DNA from: Piscinibacter sp.
GTDB lineage: Bacteria > Pseudomonadota > Gammaproteobacteria > Burkholderiales > Burkholderiaceae_C
Assembly (NCBI GenBank): GCA_017983795.1
Contig: JAGOAS010000005.1
Coordinates: 1-64,000, forward strand
Reading direction: 5' to 3'
Length of the DNA: 64,000 nt
Shown: in pieces, positions 29,116 to 39,082 of the stretch
How positions within the stretch are numbered: the stretch's first letter is position 1
Layout: each line of letters starts with the position of its first letter
Translations under genes and position numbers: made by a program
The notes under the pieces: generated by a model
Seen by the model: the letters and a program-made list of their open reading frames with translations, nothing else
What the model was told of the DNA's origin: nothing
The model's database searches: none

Positions 29116-29936
29116 AGACGCTGGGCGACGCGCTCGCGGCCGCACGCGCCGCGGGCCTGGCCCGGCTCGATGCGCAACTGCTGCTCGGCCACGTGCTGGG
29201 CCGCGAGCGCGCCTGGCTGCTCGCGCACGACGATGCGCCGCTGTCCGGCGAGCAGGCGGCGCGGCTCGAAGCGCTGATGGCGCGGCGGCGCGCCGGCGAA
29301 CCGGTGGCCTACCTGCTCGGCGAGAAGGAGTTCCACGGCCTGATGCTGCAGGTCGACGCGCGCGTGCTCGTGCCGCGGCCCGATACCGAGGTACTGGTCG
29401 ACTGGGCGATCGAACTGCTGCGCGGCGACCTGGCAAGCATCGAACAGCCGGCCGTGCTCGACCTGGGCACCGGCAGCGGCGCGATCGCGCTGGCGGTCAA
29501 GCACGATTGCCCCTCGGCTGTGGTCACGGCCACCGATGCCAGCGGCGAAGCCTTGAGCGTCGCCCAAGCCAACGCCACGCGGCTCGGTCTGGCCGTCGAG
29601 TTCCACCGCGGCGCCTGGTGGCAGGCCGTGGCGGATCGCCGCTTTCACCTCGCGCTCTCCAACCCGCCCTACATCGCTTCAGCCGATCCGCACCTGGCGG
29701 CGCTGACGGCCGAGCCGGGCCTGGCGTTGACGCCCGGGCCCGAAGGGCTGGAGGCCTTGCGCACCATCGTCGCGGGCGGCGCCGACAGGCTCGAAGCCGG
29801 CGGCTGGCTGCTGCTGGAACATGGCTTCGACCAGGCCGATGCGGTCCAGGGGCTGCTGCGCGATGCCGGCTTCGCGCGCATAGCGACGCGCCAGGACCTG
29901 GGCGGCCAGCCGCGCTGCACCGGTGCGCGCCGGTAA
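29112..29936 (+). CDS. prmC: Release factor glutamine methyltransferase
   Basis: Methylates the GGQ glutamine of RF1 and RF2, raising termination efficiency. The 274 residues have the helical N-terminal domain, then the SAM-binding motif [14 protein letters not shown] and the catalytic NPPY (in [11 protein letters not shown]). The GTG start at 29112 overlaps the prfA stop (GTGA), coupling the modifying enzyme to its substrate. Together hemA, prfA and prmC form one overlapping unit. Confidence 0.96.
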   Translation: MKTLGDALAAARAAGLARLDAQLLLGHVLGRERAWLLAHDDAPLSGEQAARLEALMARRRAGEPVAYLLGEKEFHGLMLQVDARVLVPRPDTEVLVDWAIELLRGDLASIEQPAVLDLGTGSGAIALAVKHDCPSAVVTATDASGEALSVAQANATRLGLAVEFHRGAWWQAVADRRFHLALSNPPYIASADPHLAALTAEPGLALTPGPEGLEALRTIVAGGADRLEAGGWLLLEHGFDQADAVQGLLRDAGFARIATRQDLGGQPRCTGARR

Positions 29937-30094
29937 CGCCTGCTCACCGGCGACGCGCGCTGTTGCCACGCGCCGGCCGACGAGCGTGGCTTCTTGGCGA
30001 AATCCGGCAGCACGACCCGACTGCGGGGGATGGCGGCGACACAAGCCGGCACAAGCGGCGTAGCATGGTTTCAGACATCACGGGGGAACTGATC

Positions 30095-30697
30095 ATGCAG
30101 ATCGCCAAGTGGATGCTCACATTCTCGTTTGCGCTGGCTGCCGTGGCGCCCGTTCATGCAGCCGAGGGCGACGGCCTGAAATGGCAGGACGACAGCAACG
30201 TCACCTGGGCGCGCTGGCAGGCGCGCCTCGCCGTCAGCCAGCCCGCGCCCTTGTGGCGCACCAGCTTCGGCGACGCCGACAGCAGCGGACTCAAGCCGCG
30301 CAGCCTCAGCCTGATGGGCGACTACTTGTTCGCGCGCCTGAACCGCGCCGACGGCGGCACGGGCGTGCTGCGCGCCACCAGCGGCCTGGTGCTGGGCCCG
30401 CGGCCGGCCCTGTGGATCGGCCAGCCCGGCGGCAGCGCCGGCAGCCTCATGCCGGAGTCGCGCTTGTTCGGCGACGCGCGCAACGACGCCGGCGCCCTGC
30501 CCTATGTCGGCGTCGGCTACAGCGGCCTCGCTGGCCGCAGCGGCTGGAGCTTCAGCGCCGACTTCGGCCTGATGGCGCTGGGCGCCGGCAATGCCGTGCG
30601 CCTCGGCCGCAGCGGCGCCTACCAGGGGCTGGACGACCTGGTGCGCGAACTGCGCCTCACGCCGGTGCTGCAGGTCGGCGCCTCCTACGCCTTCTGA
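30095..30697 (+). CDS. Putative small outer-membrane beta-barrel protein
   Basis: A 200-residue protein with a signal peptide (about residues 1-22, ending AVAPVHAA). The mature part alternates polar and hydrophobic residues and is rich in Gly, Ser and Trp (VGYSGLAGRSGWSFSADFGL), ending in a terminal Phe (VLQVGASYAF), the usual C-terminal signature for outer-membrane barrels. I do not recognise a specific family. GGGGGA seven bases upstream supports the ATG at 30095; another ATG 30 bases upstream is in frame. It has its own gap of 158 bases after prmC with nothing obvious in it. Confidence 0.7.
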   Translation: MQIAKWMLTFSFALAAVAPVHAAEGDGLKWQDDSNVTWARWQARLAVSQPAPLWRTSFGDADSSGLKPRSLSLMGDYLFARLNRADGGTGVLRATSGLVLGPRPALWIGQPGGSAGSLMPESRLFGDARNDAGALPYVGVGYSGLAGRSGWSFSADFGLMALGAGNAVRLGRSGAYQGLDDLVRELRLTPVLQVGASYAF

Positions 30698-30799
30698 TCC
30701 TCGGCAGGCGCCGGGGCCTTCGTGGCTGCGACTCGCCTCGCGCGCGTCGCATGCCGTATAACCTCGGGCTCTGTTTCCGAATCCAGCCCGAATCCGACC

Positions 30800-31111
30800 A
30801 TGAGCGACGCCCAGAACCGCATAGCCGAGATCGTCAAGAACAACCGAGTGGTGCTTTTCATGAAAGGCACGGCCCAGTTTCCGATGTGCGGCTTCTCCGG
30901 CCGCGCCGTGCAGATCCTCAAGGCCTGCGGCGTGGACGATCTGAAGACCGTCAACGTGCTGGAGGACGAGGAGATCCGCCAGGGCGTCAAGGACTACGCC
31001 AACTGGCCGACCATCCCGCAGCTGTACGTGAAGGGCGAGTTCGTCGGCGGCTCGGACATCATGATGGAGATGTACCAGTCGGGCGAACTGCAGCCGCTCT
31101 TGGCTGAATGA
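30800..31111 (+). CDS. grxD: Monothiol glutaredoxin, CGFS type
   Basis: Iron-sulfur cluster carrier using glutathione. The 103 residues match the short single-domain form: VVLFMKGT near the start, the active site MCGFSGRA (CGFS), and the glutathione-binding WPTIPQLYVKGEFVGG and SDIMMEM. It starts ATG at 30800. The stop overlaps the ubiX ATG (ATGA). Presence downstream of prmC agrees with the order seen in related genomes. Confidence 0.96.
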   Translation: MSDAQNRIAEIVKNNRVVLFMKGTAQFPMCGFSGRAVQILKACGVDDLKTVNVLEDEEIRQGVKDYANWPTIPQLYVKGEFVGGSDIMMEMYQSGELQPLLAE

Positions 31112-31689
31112 GCGCTCAGCGCCGCGTCGTCGTCGGCATCACCGGGGCGACCGGCGCGGTCTACGCGGTGCGGCTGCTCAGGCGCCTGCGTGAAGCCGGG
31201 CGCGAGACGCACCTGATCGCCAGCGCGGCCGGCGTGCTGAGCGTGCACCACGAGCTGGGCCTCGATCGCCGCGCGCTGGAGCAACTGGCCGACGTGGCCT
31301 ACGCGCCCGGCGACGTGGGCGCGGCGATTGCCAGCGGCTCCTTCGCCATCGAGGCGATGGTGGTCGCGCCCTGCTCGATGAAGTCGCTCGCCGCCATCGC
31401 GCTGGGCATGGGCGACAACCTGCTCACGCGCGCCGCCGACGTCACGCTCAAGGAACGCCGCCGCCTCGTGCTGATGGTGCGCGAGACGCCGTTCAACCTC
31501 GCTCACCTGCGCAACATGACGGCCGCCACCGAGATGGGTGCGGTGATCTTCCCGCCGCTGCCGGCCTTCTACCACCGCCCGCAGAGCCTCGACGACCTGA
31601 TCGACGACACCGTCGAGCGGGTGCTCGCGCTGCTCGGCGTCGACGAAGCGGCGCCGCGACGCTGGAGCGGGCTGGGCGCACAGGGCTGA
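31108..31689 (+). CDS. ubiX: Flavin prenyltransferase UbiX
   Basis: Makes prenylated FMN, the cofactor of UbiD decarboxylase, from FMN and dimethylallyl monophosphate; thus needed for ubiquinone synthesis. The 193 residues carry GITGATGAVYAVRLL at the N-terminus, IASGSF and VVAPCSMKSLAAIA in the active site, and the ending PAFYHRPQSLDDLIDDTV typical of the family. It is translationally coupled to grxD by an ATGA overlap and ends one base before the stop of the convergent transglycosylase gene. Confidence 0.95.
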   Translation: MSAQRRVVVGITGATGAVYAVRLLRRLREAGRETHLIASAAGVLSVHHELGLDRRALEQLADVAYAPGDVGAAIASGSFAIEAMVVAPCSMKSLAAIALGMGDNLLTRAADVTLKERRRLVLMVRETPFNLAHLRNMTAATEMGAVIFPPLPAFYHRPQSLDDLIDDTVERVLALLGVDEAAPRRWSGLGAQG

Positions 31690-32310
31690 TCAGCCGTCCG
31701 GGTGCAGCCAGGCCTTGCGCGCGCCGAACACAGCGTTCGGATACTGCGGCTTGCCCCGGCTGCCGTTGTAGCGGCCCAGCGCCAGAAACAGATCGCCGCG
31801 CTCCGCGTCGAGGTAGTGGCGCAGGATCACGCAGCCGAAGCGCAGGTTGGTCTGCATGTGGAACAGGCTCGCCGCATCGCCGTCGCCGATCAGGCGTGCC
31901 CAGAACGGCATCACCTGCATGTAGCCGCGTGCGCCCGCCGAGCTGATCGCGTACTTGCGGAAGCCGCTTTCCACCTGCACCAGCCCGAGCACCAGCGCGG
32001 GCTCGAGGCCGGCGCGCTTGCTCTCGTACCAGATCGTCTCGAGAAACTCGATGCGCGTGATGTGCTCGGCCTTGCGGCGCTGCAGCCGCGTGCTCATCGC
32101 CCCCAGCCAGCGCAGGTAGGCCAGACGCGCCTCGATGGTGTCGAAGGCCGGCTTGGGCGGCGCGCTGTTGGCGATCGCCGCCGCGAGCGCGCTGCGCACC
32201 GCATCGGCCAGCGGCTCCTCCTTCTGCGCACCGGCGCGCGCCAGCGAAGGCAGCGTCGCGGCCAGCGGCGAGAGCAGCCCGGCCAGCAGCAGCCGGCGCC
32301 GCAGGCTCAT
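31690..32310 (-). CDS. Lytic transglycosylase, SLT domain
   Basis: Cleaves peptidoglycan glycan strands to 1,6-anhydromuropeptides, the substrates AmpD later recycles. The 206 residues start with a twin-arginine-like basic stretch and signal peptide ([18 protein letters not shown]). The SLT domain from about residue 90 has the catalytic Glu in [27 protein letters not shown] and ends in [11 protein letters not shown], with the N-Y-N-G-like motif altered. No lipobox is visible, so a soluble periplasmic enzyme is expected. The start overlaps the proS stop (ATGA). Confidence 0.88.
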   Translation of the reverse strand: MSLRRRLLLAGLLSPLAATLPSLARAGAQKEEPLADAVRSALAAAIANSAPPKPAFDTIEARLAYLRWLGAMSTRLQRRKAEHITRIEFLETIWYESKRAGLEPALVLGLVQVESGFRKYAISSAGARGYMQVMPFWARLIGDGDAASLFHMQTNLRFGCVILRHYLDAERGDLFLALGRYNGSRGKPQYPNAVFGARKAWLHPDG

Positions 32311-34052
32311 CGCTTGAGCACGCCTTTCAGGTGGGCGACGGCATCGCCCACCGCCAGCGCGGTGGCCTGGGCGTCGCGCCGGCCCTGGTACTCGACGCGC
32401 CCTTCCTTCAGGCCACGGTCGGAGATCACCAGCCGGTGCGGGATGCCGATCAGCTCCCAGTCGGCGAACATCGCGCCGGGGCGCTCGCCGCGGTCGTCGA
32501 GCATGACGTCGACACCGCTGGCCTCGAGCTCGGCATGCAGCTTGTCGGCCGCGGCCTTGACCTCGGCGCTGCGGTCGTAGCCGATCGGGCAGATCACCAC
32601 GGTGAACGGCGCCATCGCGTCCGGCCAGACGATGCCGCGCTCGTCGTGGCCCTGCTCGATCGCCGCGCCCAGGATGCGCGTGACGCCGATGCCGTAGCAG
32701 CCCATCTGCATGAGCTGCGGCTTGCCGCCTTCGTCGAGGTAGGTGGCGTTCATCGCCAGGCTGTACTTGCTGCCGAGGAAGAAGACGTGGCCGACCTCGA
32801 TGCCGCGCTGGATCGCCAGCACGCCCTTGCCGTCCGGCGAAGGCTCGCCTTCGGTGACGTTGCGGATGTCGGCCACCGCGTCGGGCTCGGGCAGGTCGCG
32901 GCCCCAGTTGACGCCTGTGTAATGGAAGTCGGCATCGTTGGCGCCGCAGACGAAATCGCTCATCGCCGCGACCGTGCGGTCGGCCACCACCTTGACCGGC
33001 TTGGCCGTGCCGATGGGCCCGAGGTAGCCCGGCTTGCAGCCGAAGTGATCCTCGATCTCGGCCACGGTCGCGAAGCGGAAGCCGTGCTTCAGGCCCGCCA
33101 GCTTGCCGGCCTTGACCTCGTTGAGCTGGTGGTCGCCGCGCACGAGCAGCAGCCACAGCGTGGACTTGAGCACGTCACCGGCATCGTTGCGCTCGTCGGT
33201 GGCGAGCACCAGCGACTTCACCGTACGCTGCAGCGGGATGCCCAGCAGCGCGGCGACGTCTTCGCAGGTGCTCTTGCCCGGCGTCGGCGTCTTGTGCAGC
33301 GGCTGTGTTGCACCCGCGCGCGGCGCCTTGGGCGCCAGCGCCTCGGCCAGCTCCATGTTGGCGGCGTAGTCGGAATCCGGGCAGTAGACGATCGCGTCCT
33401 CGCCGGTGTCGGCGATCACCTGGAACTCGTGCGAACGATCGCCGCCGATCGCGCCGGTGTCGGCTGCCACGGCCCGGAACGTCAGGCCGAGCCGCTCGAA
33501 GATGCGCACGTAGGCGTCGTACATCTGCTGGTAGCTGCGGCCGGCGGCATCGGCGTCGCGATCGAAGGAGTAGGCGTCCTTCATCGTGAACTCGCGCCCG
33601 CGCATCACGCCGAAGCGCGGCCGGCGCTCGTCGCGGAACTTGGTCTGGATGTGATAGAAATTCTTCGGCAGCGCGCGGTAGCTGCGCAGCTCTTGGCGCG
33701 CGATGTCGGTGATGACTTCTTCCGAGGTCGGCTGGATGATGAAGTCGCGCTCGTGCCGATCTTTCACGCGCAGCAGCTCGGGGCCCATCTTGTCGAAGCG
33801 GCCCGTCTCCTGCCACAGTTCGGCCGGCTGCACCACCGGCATCAGCAGCTCGACGGCGCCGGCGCGGTTCATCTCCTCGCGGATGATCTGCTCGACCTTG
33901 CGGATCACGCGCAGCCCCATCGGCATGTAGTTGTAGATGCCCGCGCCGAGCCGCTTGATCAGGCCGGCGCGCATCATCAGCTTGTGGCTCACGACCTCGG
34001 CATCCGCCGGCGCTTCCTTCAGGGTGGAGACGAAGAACTGGGTGGATTTCAT
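32307..34052 (-). CDS. proS: Prolyl-tRNA synthetase, bacterial type
   Basis: Charges tRNA-Pro. The 581 residues are the full bacterial form with an inserted editing domain between class II motifs 2 and 3 (residues about 225-405). Motif 1 lies near [12 protein letters not shown], motif 2 at [25 protein letters not shown], and motif 3 at [17 protein letters not shown]. The C-terminal anticodon domain starts at VVICPIGYD. The ATG at 34052 gives [15 protein letters not shown], the family start. The downstream transglycosylase overlaps its stop. tRNA-Pro (CGG) is in this window at 38852. Confidence 0.97.
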   Translation of the reverse strand: MKSTQFFVSTLKEAPADAEVVSHKLMMRAGLIKRLGAGIYNYMPMGLRVIRKVEQIIREEMNRAGAVELLMPVVQPAELWQETGRFDKMGPELLRVKDRHERDFIIQPTSEEVITDIARQELRSYRALPKNFYHIQTKFRDERRPRFGVMRGREFTMKDAYSFDRDADAAGRSYQQMYDAYVRIFERLGLTFRAVAADTGAIGGDRSHEFQVIADTGEDAIVYCPDSDYAANMELAEALAPKAPRAGATQPLHKTPTPGKSTCEDVAALLGIPLQRTVKSLVLATDERNDAGDVLKSTLWLLLVRGDHQLNEVKAGKLAGLKHGFRFATVAEIEDHFGCKPGYLGPIGTAKPVKVVADRTVAAMSDFVCGANDADFHYTGVNWGRDLPEPDAVADIRNVTEGEPSPDGKGVLAIQRGIEVGHVFFLGSKYSLAMNATYLDEGGKPQLMQMGCYGIGVTRILGAAIEQGHDERGIVWPDAMAPFTVVICPIGYDRSAEVKAAADKLHAELEASGVDVMLDDRGERPGAMFADWELIGIPHRLVISDRGLKEGRVEYQGRRDAQATALAVGDAVAHLKGVLKR

Positions 34053-34151
34053 GGAGAAGGCACCGGGCCGGGGGATGCGGGAAACCCAAGGGGGGCAGGC
34101 CCGTCATGCCGATGCAATAATGATTTGAACTAGCGCAATTCGGGGTTGATT

Positions 34152-34742
34152 ATGCTCGACCGTGAGGGGTTCAGACCCAACGTCGGCATCATCCTGCTCA
34201 ATCAGAGGAACCAGGTTTTCTGGGGCAAGCGGATACGGACCCATTCCTGGCAGTTCCCGCAAGGGGGCATCAAGCACGGCGAGACGCCTGAGCAGGCGAT
34301 GTTCCGCGAGCTCCACGAAGAAGTGGGGCTGATGCCCGAGCATGTGCGCATCGTCGCGCGCACGCGCGATTGGCTGCGCTACGAAGTGCCCGAGCACTAC
34401 ATCCGGCGCGACGCGCGCGGCCACTACAAGGGGCAGAAGCAGATCTGGTTCCTGCTGCAGCTCGTCGGCCGCGACAGCGACATGAACCTGCGCGCCAGCG
34501 ATCACCCCGAGTTCGACGCCTGGCGCTGGAACGAATACTGGGTGCCGCTGGAAGTGGTGATCGACTTCAAGCGCGACGTCTACCAGATGGCGTTGACCGA
34601 GCTGGCGCGCTTCCTGCCGCGCGCGCACCACCACAACCGCTACCTGCGTTCCGGCTTGCGGCCGCACCACCGCTCGGAAGAGCCGCATCCCGACGAGCCC
34701 GCAGGCGGCGGCGAACCTCCGCCCGACGACACGCGCGAGTAG
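34152..34742 (+). CDS. rppH: RNA pyrophosphohydrolase
   Basis: Nudix enzyme that removes pyrophosphate from the 5' end of mRNA, exposing it to RNase E decay. The 196 residues contain the Nudix box [22 protein letters not shown] with all its Gly and Glu residues, and the N-terminus [16 protein letters not shown] of the RppH family. The C-terminal 40 residues are charged and likely disordered. The ATG at 34152 is preferred to the TTG two codons upstream, since the family begins MLDREG. Confidence 0.95.
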   Translation: MLDREGFRPNVGIILLNQRNQVFWGKRIRTHSWQFPQGGIKHGETPEQAMFRELHEEVGLMPEHVRIVARTRDWLRYEVPEHYIRRDARGHYKGQKQIWFLLQLVGRDSDMNLRASDHPEFDAWRWNEYWVPLEVVIDFKRDVYQMALTELARFLPRAHHHNRYLRSGLRPHHRSEEPHPDEPAGGGEPPPDDTRE

Positions 34743-34752
34743 CCGCAGCGCC

Positions 34753-35871
34753 TCAGGCGAGGACCAGGTTGTCGCGGTGGATCATCTCCGGCTCGGCGCT
34801 GTAGCCGAGCAGGCGTTCGAACTCGCTGGACGGCTTGCGCGCGATCAGGCGCGCCTCGGCGCTGCCGTAGTTCGCCAGGCCGCGCGCGATCTCGATGCCG
34901 GAGGGCTCACGCACGGCGATCACGTCGCCACGATGGAACTCGCCCTGCACCTCGACCACGCCGATCGGCAGCAGGCTCTTGCCCTCGTCGCGCAGCTTCT
35001 TCACCGCGCCGGCGTCGACCACCACCGCGCCGCGCAACTGCAGGTGATCGGCCATCCACTGCTTGCGCGCAGCCTGCTTGGGCGTGGCGGCGATCAGCGC
35101 CGTGCCGATAGCTTCGCCGCGCGCCAGGCGCAGCAGCACGTCGCTCTCGCGCCCCCAGGCGATCACCGTGCTCGCGCCGCTGCCCGCGGCGCGCTTGGCG
35201 GCGAGGATCTTGGTCAGCATGCCGCCGCGGCCGAGGCTGGAGCCGGCACCGCCCGCCATGCGCTCGAGCTCCGGGTCGCCGGCGCGCGCCTCGTGCACGA
35301 AGCTCGCGTCGGGGTGCTTGCGCGGATCGGCCGTGTACAGGCCCTTCTGGTCGGTGAGGATCACCAGCGCATCCGCATCGATCAGGTTGGCCACCAGCGC
35401 GCCGAGCGTGTCGTTGTCGCCGAACTTGATCTCGTCGTTGACGACCGTGTCGTTCTCGTTGATCACCGGCAGCACACGCAGGCCCAGCAGCGTGAGCAGC
35501 GTCGAGCGGGCGTTGAGGTAGCGCTCGCGGTCGGCCAGGTCGGCATGCGTGAGCAGCACCTGCGCGCTGCCCATGCCCTGCTCGCGCAGCTTGGATTCGT
35601 AGATCTGCGCCAGGCCCATCTGCCCGACGGCCGCGGCCGCCTGCAACTCGTGAACCTCCTTCGGGCGGCTGGCCCAGCCGAGCCGCTTCATGCCCTCGGC
35701 GATCGCGCCGCTGGACACCATCACCAGCTCGCGCCCCTCGCGCGCCAGCGCCGCCATCTGCCGGCACCAGTCGCCGATGGCGCGCGCATCGACGCCGCGC
35801 CCCTCGTCGGTCACCAGGCTGGAGCCAACCTTGACGACGATGCGGCGCGCCTGCAGCAGGGCCTCGCTCAC
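34753..35871 (-). CDS. proB: Glutamate 5-kinase
   Basis: First step of proline synthesis from glutamate. The 372 residues comprise the amino-acid kinase domain ([37 protein letters not shown]) and a C-terminal PUA domain from about residue 280 ([14 protein letters not shown] onward). The GTG start at 35871 overlaps the obgE stop (GTGA). It converges on rppH, ten bases apart. The position after obgE is the usual betaproteobacterial arrangement. Confidence 0.96.
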   Translation of the reverse strand: MSEALLQARRIVVKVGSSLVTDEGRGVDARAIGDWCRQMAALAREGRELVMVSSGAIAEGMKRLGWASRPKEVHELQAAAAVGQMGLAQIYESKLREQGMGSAQVLLTHADLADRERYLNARSTLLTLLGLRVLPVINENDTVVNDEIKFGDNDTLGALVANLIDADALVILTDQKGLYTADPRKHPDASFVHEARAGDPELERMAGGAGSSLGRGGMLTKILAAKRAAGSGASTVIAWGRESDVLLRLARGEAIGTALIAATPKQAARKQWMADHLQLRGAVVVDAGAVKKLRDEGKSLLPIGVVEVQGEFHRGDVIAVREPSGIEIARGLANYGSAEARLIARKPSSEFERLLGYSAEPEMIHRDNLVLA

Positions 35872-36944
35872 GGTGCAGCGCCTCCGGTGGCTACGTCGTC
35901 GAAGCGCGGATCCGGATCGTCCGGCACCACGTTGCGCAGCTTCGCCACGTGCTCGTAGACCGCCCGCACCAGCGGCTGGCAACCCTCGCGGGTGAGCGCG
36001 GAGATCTCGAACACCGGGCCTTTCCAGCGCAGGCGGCGCACGAAATCCTTCACGCGTTTCTCGCGCTCCTCGGCCGGCACCATGTCGAGCTTGTTCAACA
36101 CCAGCCAGCGCGGCTTGGCGTGCAGCGCCGGGTCGTACTTCTTCAGCTCGGCGACGATCGCCCGCGCCTGCGCGACCGGATCGACGGCCTCGTCGAAGGG
36201 AGCGAGATCGACCACATGCAGCAGCAGGTGGGTGCGTTGCAGGTGGCGCAGGAACAGGTGCCCGAGGCCCGCGCCTTCGGAGGCACCTTCGATCAGCCCC
36301 GGGATGTCGGCCACCACGAAGCTCTGCTCCGGCCCGACGCGCACGACGCCGAGGTTGGGGTGCAGGGTGGTGAACGGGTAGTCGGCGATCTTCGGCCGCG
36401 CGTTCGACACCGCGGCGATGAGCGTGGACTTGCCGGCGTTGGGCATGCCCAGCAGGCCGACGTCGGCCAGCACGCGCAGTTCGAGCCGCAGCTTGCGCTG
36501 CTCGCCGGGCCAGCCCGGCGTCTTCTGGCGCGGAGCGCGGTTCGTGCTGCTCTTGAAGTGCAGGTTGCCGAAGCCGCCATCGCCGCCCTTGGCGAGCAGA
36601 ACCTTCTCGCCGGGCACCAGCAGTTCGGCGATCACCTCGCCGCTTTCGGCGTCCGAGATGATCGTTCCCATCGGCATGCGCAGCACGATGTCGACACCGG
36701 CGGCGCCGAACTGGTCCGAGCCCCGGCCCGCCTCGCCGTTGCGCGCCTCGTGGCGGCGCGCATAGCGATAGTCGATCAGCGTGTTGAGGTTGCGGTCGCC
36801 GACCGCGTGGATGCTGCCGCCGCGTCCGCCGTCGCCGCCATCGGGGCCGCCGAAGGGGATGAACTTCTCGCGACGGAAGCTCGCGCAGCCGCTTCCGCCG
36901 TTGCCGGCGGCGACATCGATGGTGGCTTCGTCGACGAACTTCAT
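35868..36944 (-). CDS. obgE: Obg family GTPase, 50S ribosome assembly
   Basis: Essential GTPase in late 50S assembly and stress signalling. The 358 residues show the glycine-rich Obg fold ([25 protein letters not shown]) then the G domain with [32 protein letters not shown] and NKLDMVP. Order rplU-rpmA-obgE-proB is as expected. A 112-base gap separates it from rpmA and holds a GC-rich hairpin. Confidence 0.97.
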   Translation of the reverse strand: MKFVDEATIDVAAGNGGSGCASFRREKFIPFGGPDGGDGGRGGSIHAVGDRNLNTLIDYRYARRHEARNGEAGRGSDQFGAAGVDIVLRMPMGTIISDAESGEVIAELLVPGEKVLLAKGGDGGFGNLHFKSSTNRAPRQKTPGWPGEQRKLRLELRVLADVGLLGMPNAGKSTLIAAVSNARPKIADYPFTTLHPNLGVVRVGPEQSFVVADIPGLIEGASEGAGLGHLFLRHLQRTHLLLHVVDLAPFDEAVDPVAQARAIVAELKKYDPALHAKPRWLVLNKLDMVPAEEREKRVKDFVRRLRWKGPVFEISALTREGCQPLVRAVYEHVAKLRNVVPDDPDPRFDDVATGGAAP

Positions 36945-36996
36945 GGGATGAGCTGCGCCTGCTGCAGACGCGAATGGTAGTGCGAGGCCCGAAACG

Positions 36997-37022
36997 ACGA
37001 AGCCCCGGTGGGCCCGGGGCTT
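36997..37022 (-). terminator. Hairpin between rpmA and obgE
   Basis: Arms CGAAGCCCCGG and CCGGGGCTTCG around a short loop, followed on the minus strand by TCGTTTCGG. The short T-stretch is poor, so it may act as a partial terminator reducing obgE expression relative to the ribosomal protein genes. Confidence 0.5.
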
Positions 37023-37056
37023 CGCAGGTCGAGCCGCCGCATGCGCGGCCGCGCGA

Positions 37057-37314
37057 TCAGGCCGCTTCGATGCTGACCGTGTGACGGTTCAGCGGGCCCT
37101 TGACGGCGAACTTCACCTGGCCGTCGATCAGTGCGTACAGCGTGTGGTCCTTGCCCACGCCGACGTTCGTGCCGGGGTGGAACTTGGTGCCGCGCTGGCG
37201 CACGATGATCGAGCCTGCCGGCACGCTCTGCCCACCATAGGCCTTCACGCCCAGCATCTTCGGCTGGGAATCACGGCCGTTTCGGGTCGAGCCGCCGCCC
37301 TTTTTCTGTGCCAT
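37057..37314 (-). CDS. rpmA: Ribosomal protein bL27
   Basis: Large-subunit protein near the peptidyl transferase centre. The 85 residues start [24 protein letters not shown], and [18 protein letters not shown] is the family core. The N-terminus begins directly with the functional tail, so no processing by a Prp-type protease is required. It follows rplU by 32 bases. Confidence 0.98.
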   Translation of the reverse strand: MAQKKGGGSTRNGRDSQPKMLGVKAYGGQSVPAGSIIVRQRGTKFHPGTNVGVGKDHTLYALIDGQVKFAVKGPLNRHTVSIEAA

Positions 37315-37346
37315 GTTCTGACTCCTTGGGGTGTCTGGCTAGCGGA

Positions 37347-37658
37347 TCAGGCGTTGACCGCGCCGATCTGCAGCTCGGTGTAGGCCTGACGATGGCCACC
37401 GTGCTTCTGATAGTGCTTGCGGCGACGCATCTTGAAGATGCGCACCTTGTCGTGCTTGCCGTGCGCCACGACCGTGGCCTTCACGCTGGCACCCGCCACC
37501 AAGGGAGTCCCGACCTTGAGGTCCGCGCCGTTGCCGACGGCGAGCACCTGGTCGATCGTGATCTCTTGGCCAACGTCCGCAGCAATCTGTTCTACCTTGA
37601 TCTTTTCGCCAGCGGCAACGCGATACTGCTTGCCACCGGTTCTTATGACCGCGTACAT
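37347..37658 (-). CDS. rplU: Ribosomal protein bL21
   Basis: Large-subunit protein that binds 23S rRNA. The 103 residues start [23 protein letters not shown] and end with the [18 protein letters not shown] signature. The ATG at 37658 is fixed by the family start. A -10-like TATACT on the minus strand lies at 37725-37730; the GC-rich leader between carries a short inverted repeat (CCGAAAAACGG). rplU and rpmA form the usual pair. Confidence 0.98.
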   Translation of the reverse strand: MYAVIRTGGKQYRVAAGEKIKVEQIAADVGQEITIDQVLAVGNGADLKVGTPLVAGASVKATVVAHGKHDKVRIFKMRRRKHYQKHGGHRQAYTELQIGAVNA

Positions 37659-37793
37659 ATCAGCCCTTTCAACAGTTCCCGGGTGTTGACGCTGCCCGGG
37701 CCTCCGAAAAACGGAGAGCCGGCGAGTATAGCACGCGGCCTGCCCGCGCCGACCCACCCCCAGCAAGCCCGTCGGGGGGCTCGGGCAGGTTCC

Positions 37794-37799
37794 TATAAT
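37794..37799 (+). promoter_or_regulatory. -10 box of ispB
   Basis: A perfect TATAAT, 23 bases before the GTG start of ispB. No clear -35 in the GC-rich upstream sequence. Confidence 0.5.
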
Positions 37800-37822
37800 T
37801 CCGGCGACTGACCGGACGCTCC

Positions 37823-38800
37823 GTGCACGATTCCACCCCCATTCCCGCCGCCCGGCTCGTTGCCACCGACATGCGCGAGGTGGACGCGGTGATCCGGCGG
37901 CGACTGACGTCCGATGTCGCGCTCGTCAACCAGATCGGCGAGTACATCATCGGCGCCGGCGGCAAGCGCATGCGCCCGATGCTGGTGATCATGTTCGCCC
38001 GGGCGCTGGGCTTCCGCGGCGCGGAGCAGCACGAGCTCGCGGCCACGGTCGAGTTCATCCACACCGCCACGCTGCTGCACGACGACGTCGTCGACGAGTC
38101 CTCGCTGCGCCGCGGCCGGCAGACGGCCAACGCGCTGTTCGGCAATGCCGCCAGCGTGCTGGTCGGCGATTTCCTCTATTCGCGCGCCTTCCAGATGATG
38201 GTGTCGGTAAACCGCATGCGCGTGCTGGAGGTGCTCGCCGACGCGACCAACGTCATCGCCGAAGGCGAGGTGCTGCAGCTGATGAACATGCACGACCCGG
38301 ACATCGCCGTGTCCGAGTACCTGCGCGTCATCCGCTTCAAGACGGCCAAGCTGTTCGAAGCCAGCGCGCGCCTGGGCGCGGTGCTCGCCGATGCATCGTC
38401 CGATGTGGAGGAGGCCTGCGCGGCCTACGGCCGCTCACTGGGCACCGCGTTCCAGCTGGTCGACGACCTGCTCGACTACGAGGGCAACACAGCCGAGCTC
38501 GGCAAGAACGTCGGCGACGATCTGCGCGAAGGCAAGCCGACGCTGCCGCTGCTGATCGCCATGGAGCGCGGCACGGCGGCCGAGCGTGAGCTGATCCGGC
38601 ACGCGATCGAACACGGCGAGGTGGCGCGGCTGGCGGAGATCGTGGAGATCGTGCGCCACACCGGGGCCATCGCGGCCACGCGCGAGGCTGCGCGCCACGA
38701 GGCCGAGCAGGCAGCAGCGCAACTCGAGCGTCTACCGGTCTCGGAGTACCGCGAAGCTCTGCTAGAATTCTGTGCTCGGTCGGTGGAGCGCTCTTCGTAG
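37823..38800 (+). CDS. ispB: Octaprenyl diphosphate synthase
   Basis: Makes the long isoprenoid side chain of ubiquinone. The 325 residues carry the first motif DDVVD in [16 protein letters not shown] and the second DDLLD in [13 protein letters not shown], both standard for long-chain synthases. Small residues precede the first motif, as needed for a long product. It starts with GTG at 37823. Its 3' end contains TAGAAT (38763-38768), a possible -10 for the tRNA-Pro downstream. Contrast the cluster copy at 22499. Confidence 0.95.
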   Translation: MHDSTPIPAARLVATDMREVDAVIRRRLTSDVALVNQIGEYIIGAGGKRMRPMLVIMFARALGFRGAEQHELAATVEFIHTATLLHDDVVDESSLRRGRQTANALFGNAASVLVGDFLYSRAFQMMVSVNRMRVLEVLADATNVIAEGEVLQLMNMHDPDIAVSEYLRVIRFKTAKLFEASARLGAVLADASSDVEEACAAYGRSLGTAFQLVDDLLDYEGNTAELGKNVGDDLREGKPTLPLLIAMERGTAAERELIRHAIEHGEVARLAEIVEIVRHTGAIAATREAARHEAEQAAAQLERLPVSEYREALLEFCARSVERSS

Positions 38801-38851
38801 ATCCTTGAAGAGCCCGCGACGCGGCGGTGTTCTCGACATCGCGACCGGAAT

Positions 38852-38928
38852 CGGGGTGTAGCTTAGCCTGGTAGAGCGCTACGTTCGGGACGTAGAGGCC
38901 GGAGGTTCGAATCCTCTCACCCCGACCA
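38852..38928 (+). tRNA. tRNA-Pro (CGG)
   Basis: A 77-base cloverleaf with encoded CCA. The acceptor stem is CGGGGTG/CACCCCG with discriminator A. The D-arm is AGCTTAGCCTGGTAGAGC. The anticodon loop TTCGGGA gives CGG between stems CTACG and CGTAG, and the T-arm is GGAGGTTCGAATCCTCT. It lies 51 bases after ispB. Confidence 0.97.
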
Positions 38929-39082
38929 GATCCTCTCCTGCATCGACGCATCAATTTGTTGCATCTTCGACGCTGCGGCCGCGGGAATTGTTGGCTTCGC
39001 CGCCGCCCGCTCTCGTTTACAGTGCCGCGCGGATCGGCGATCATGATCCGCTACCACTCACTTTCGCGGCGCTCCCTCCAAC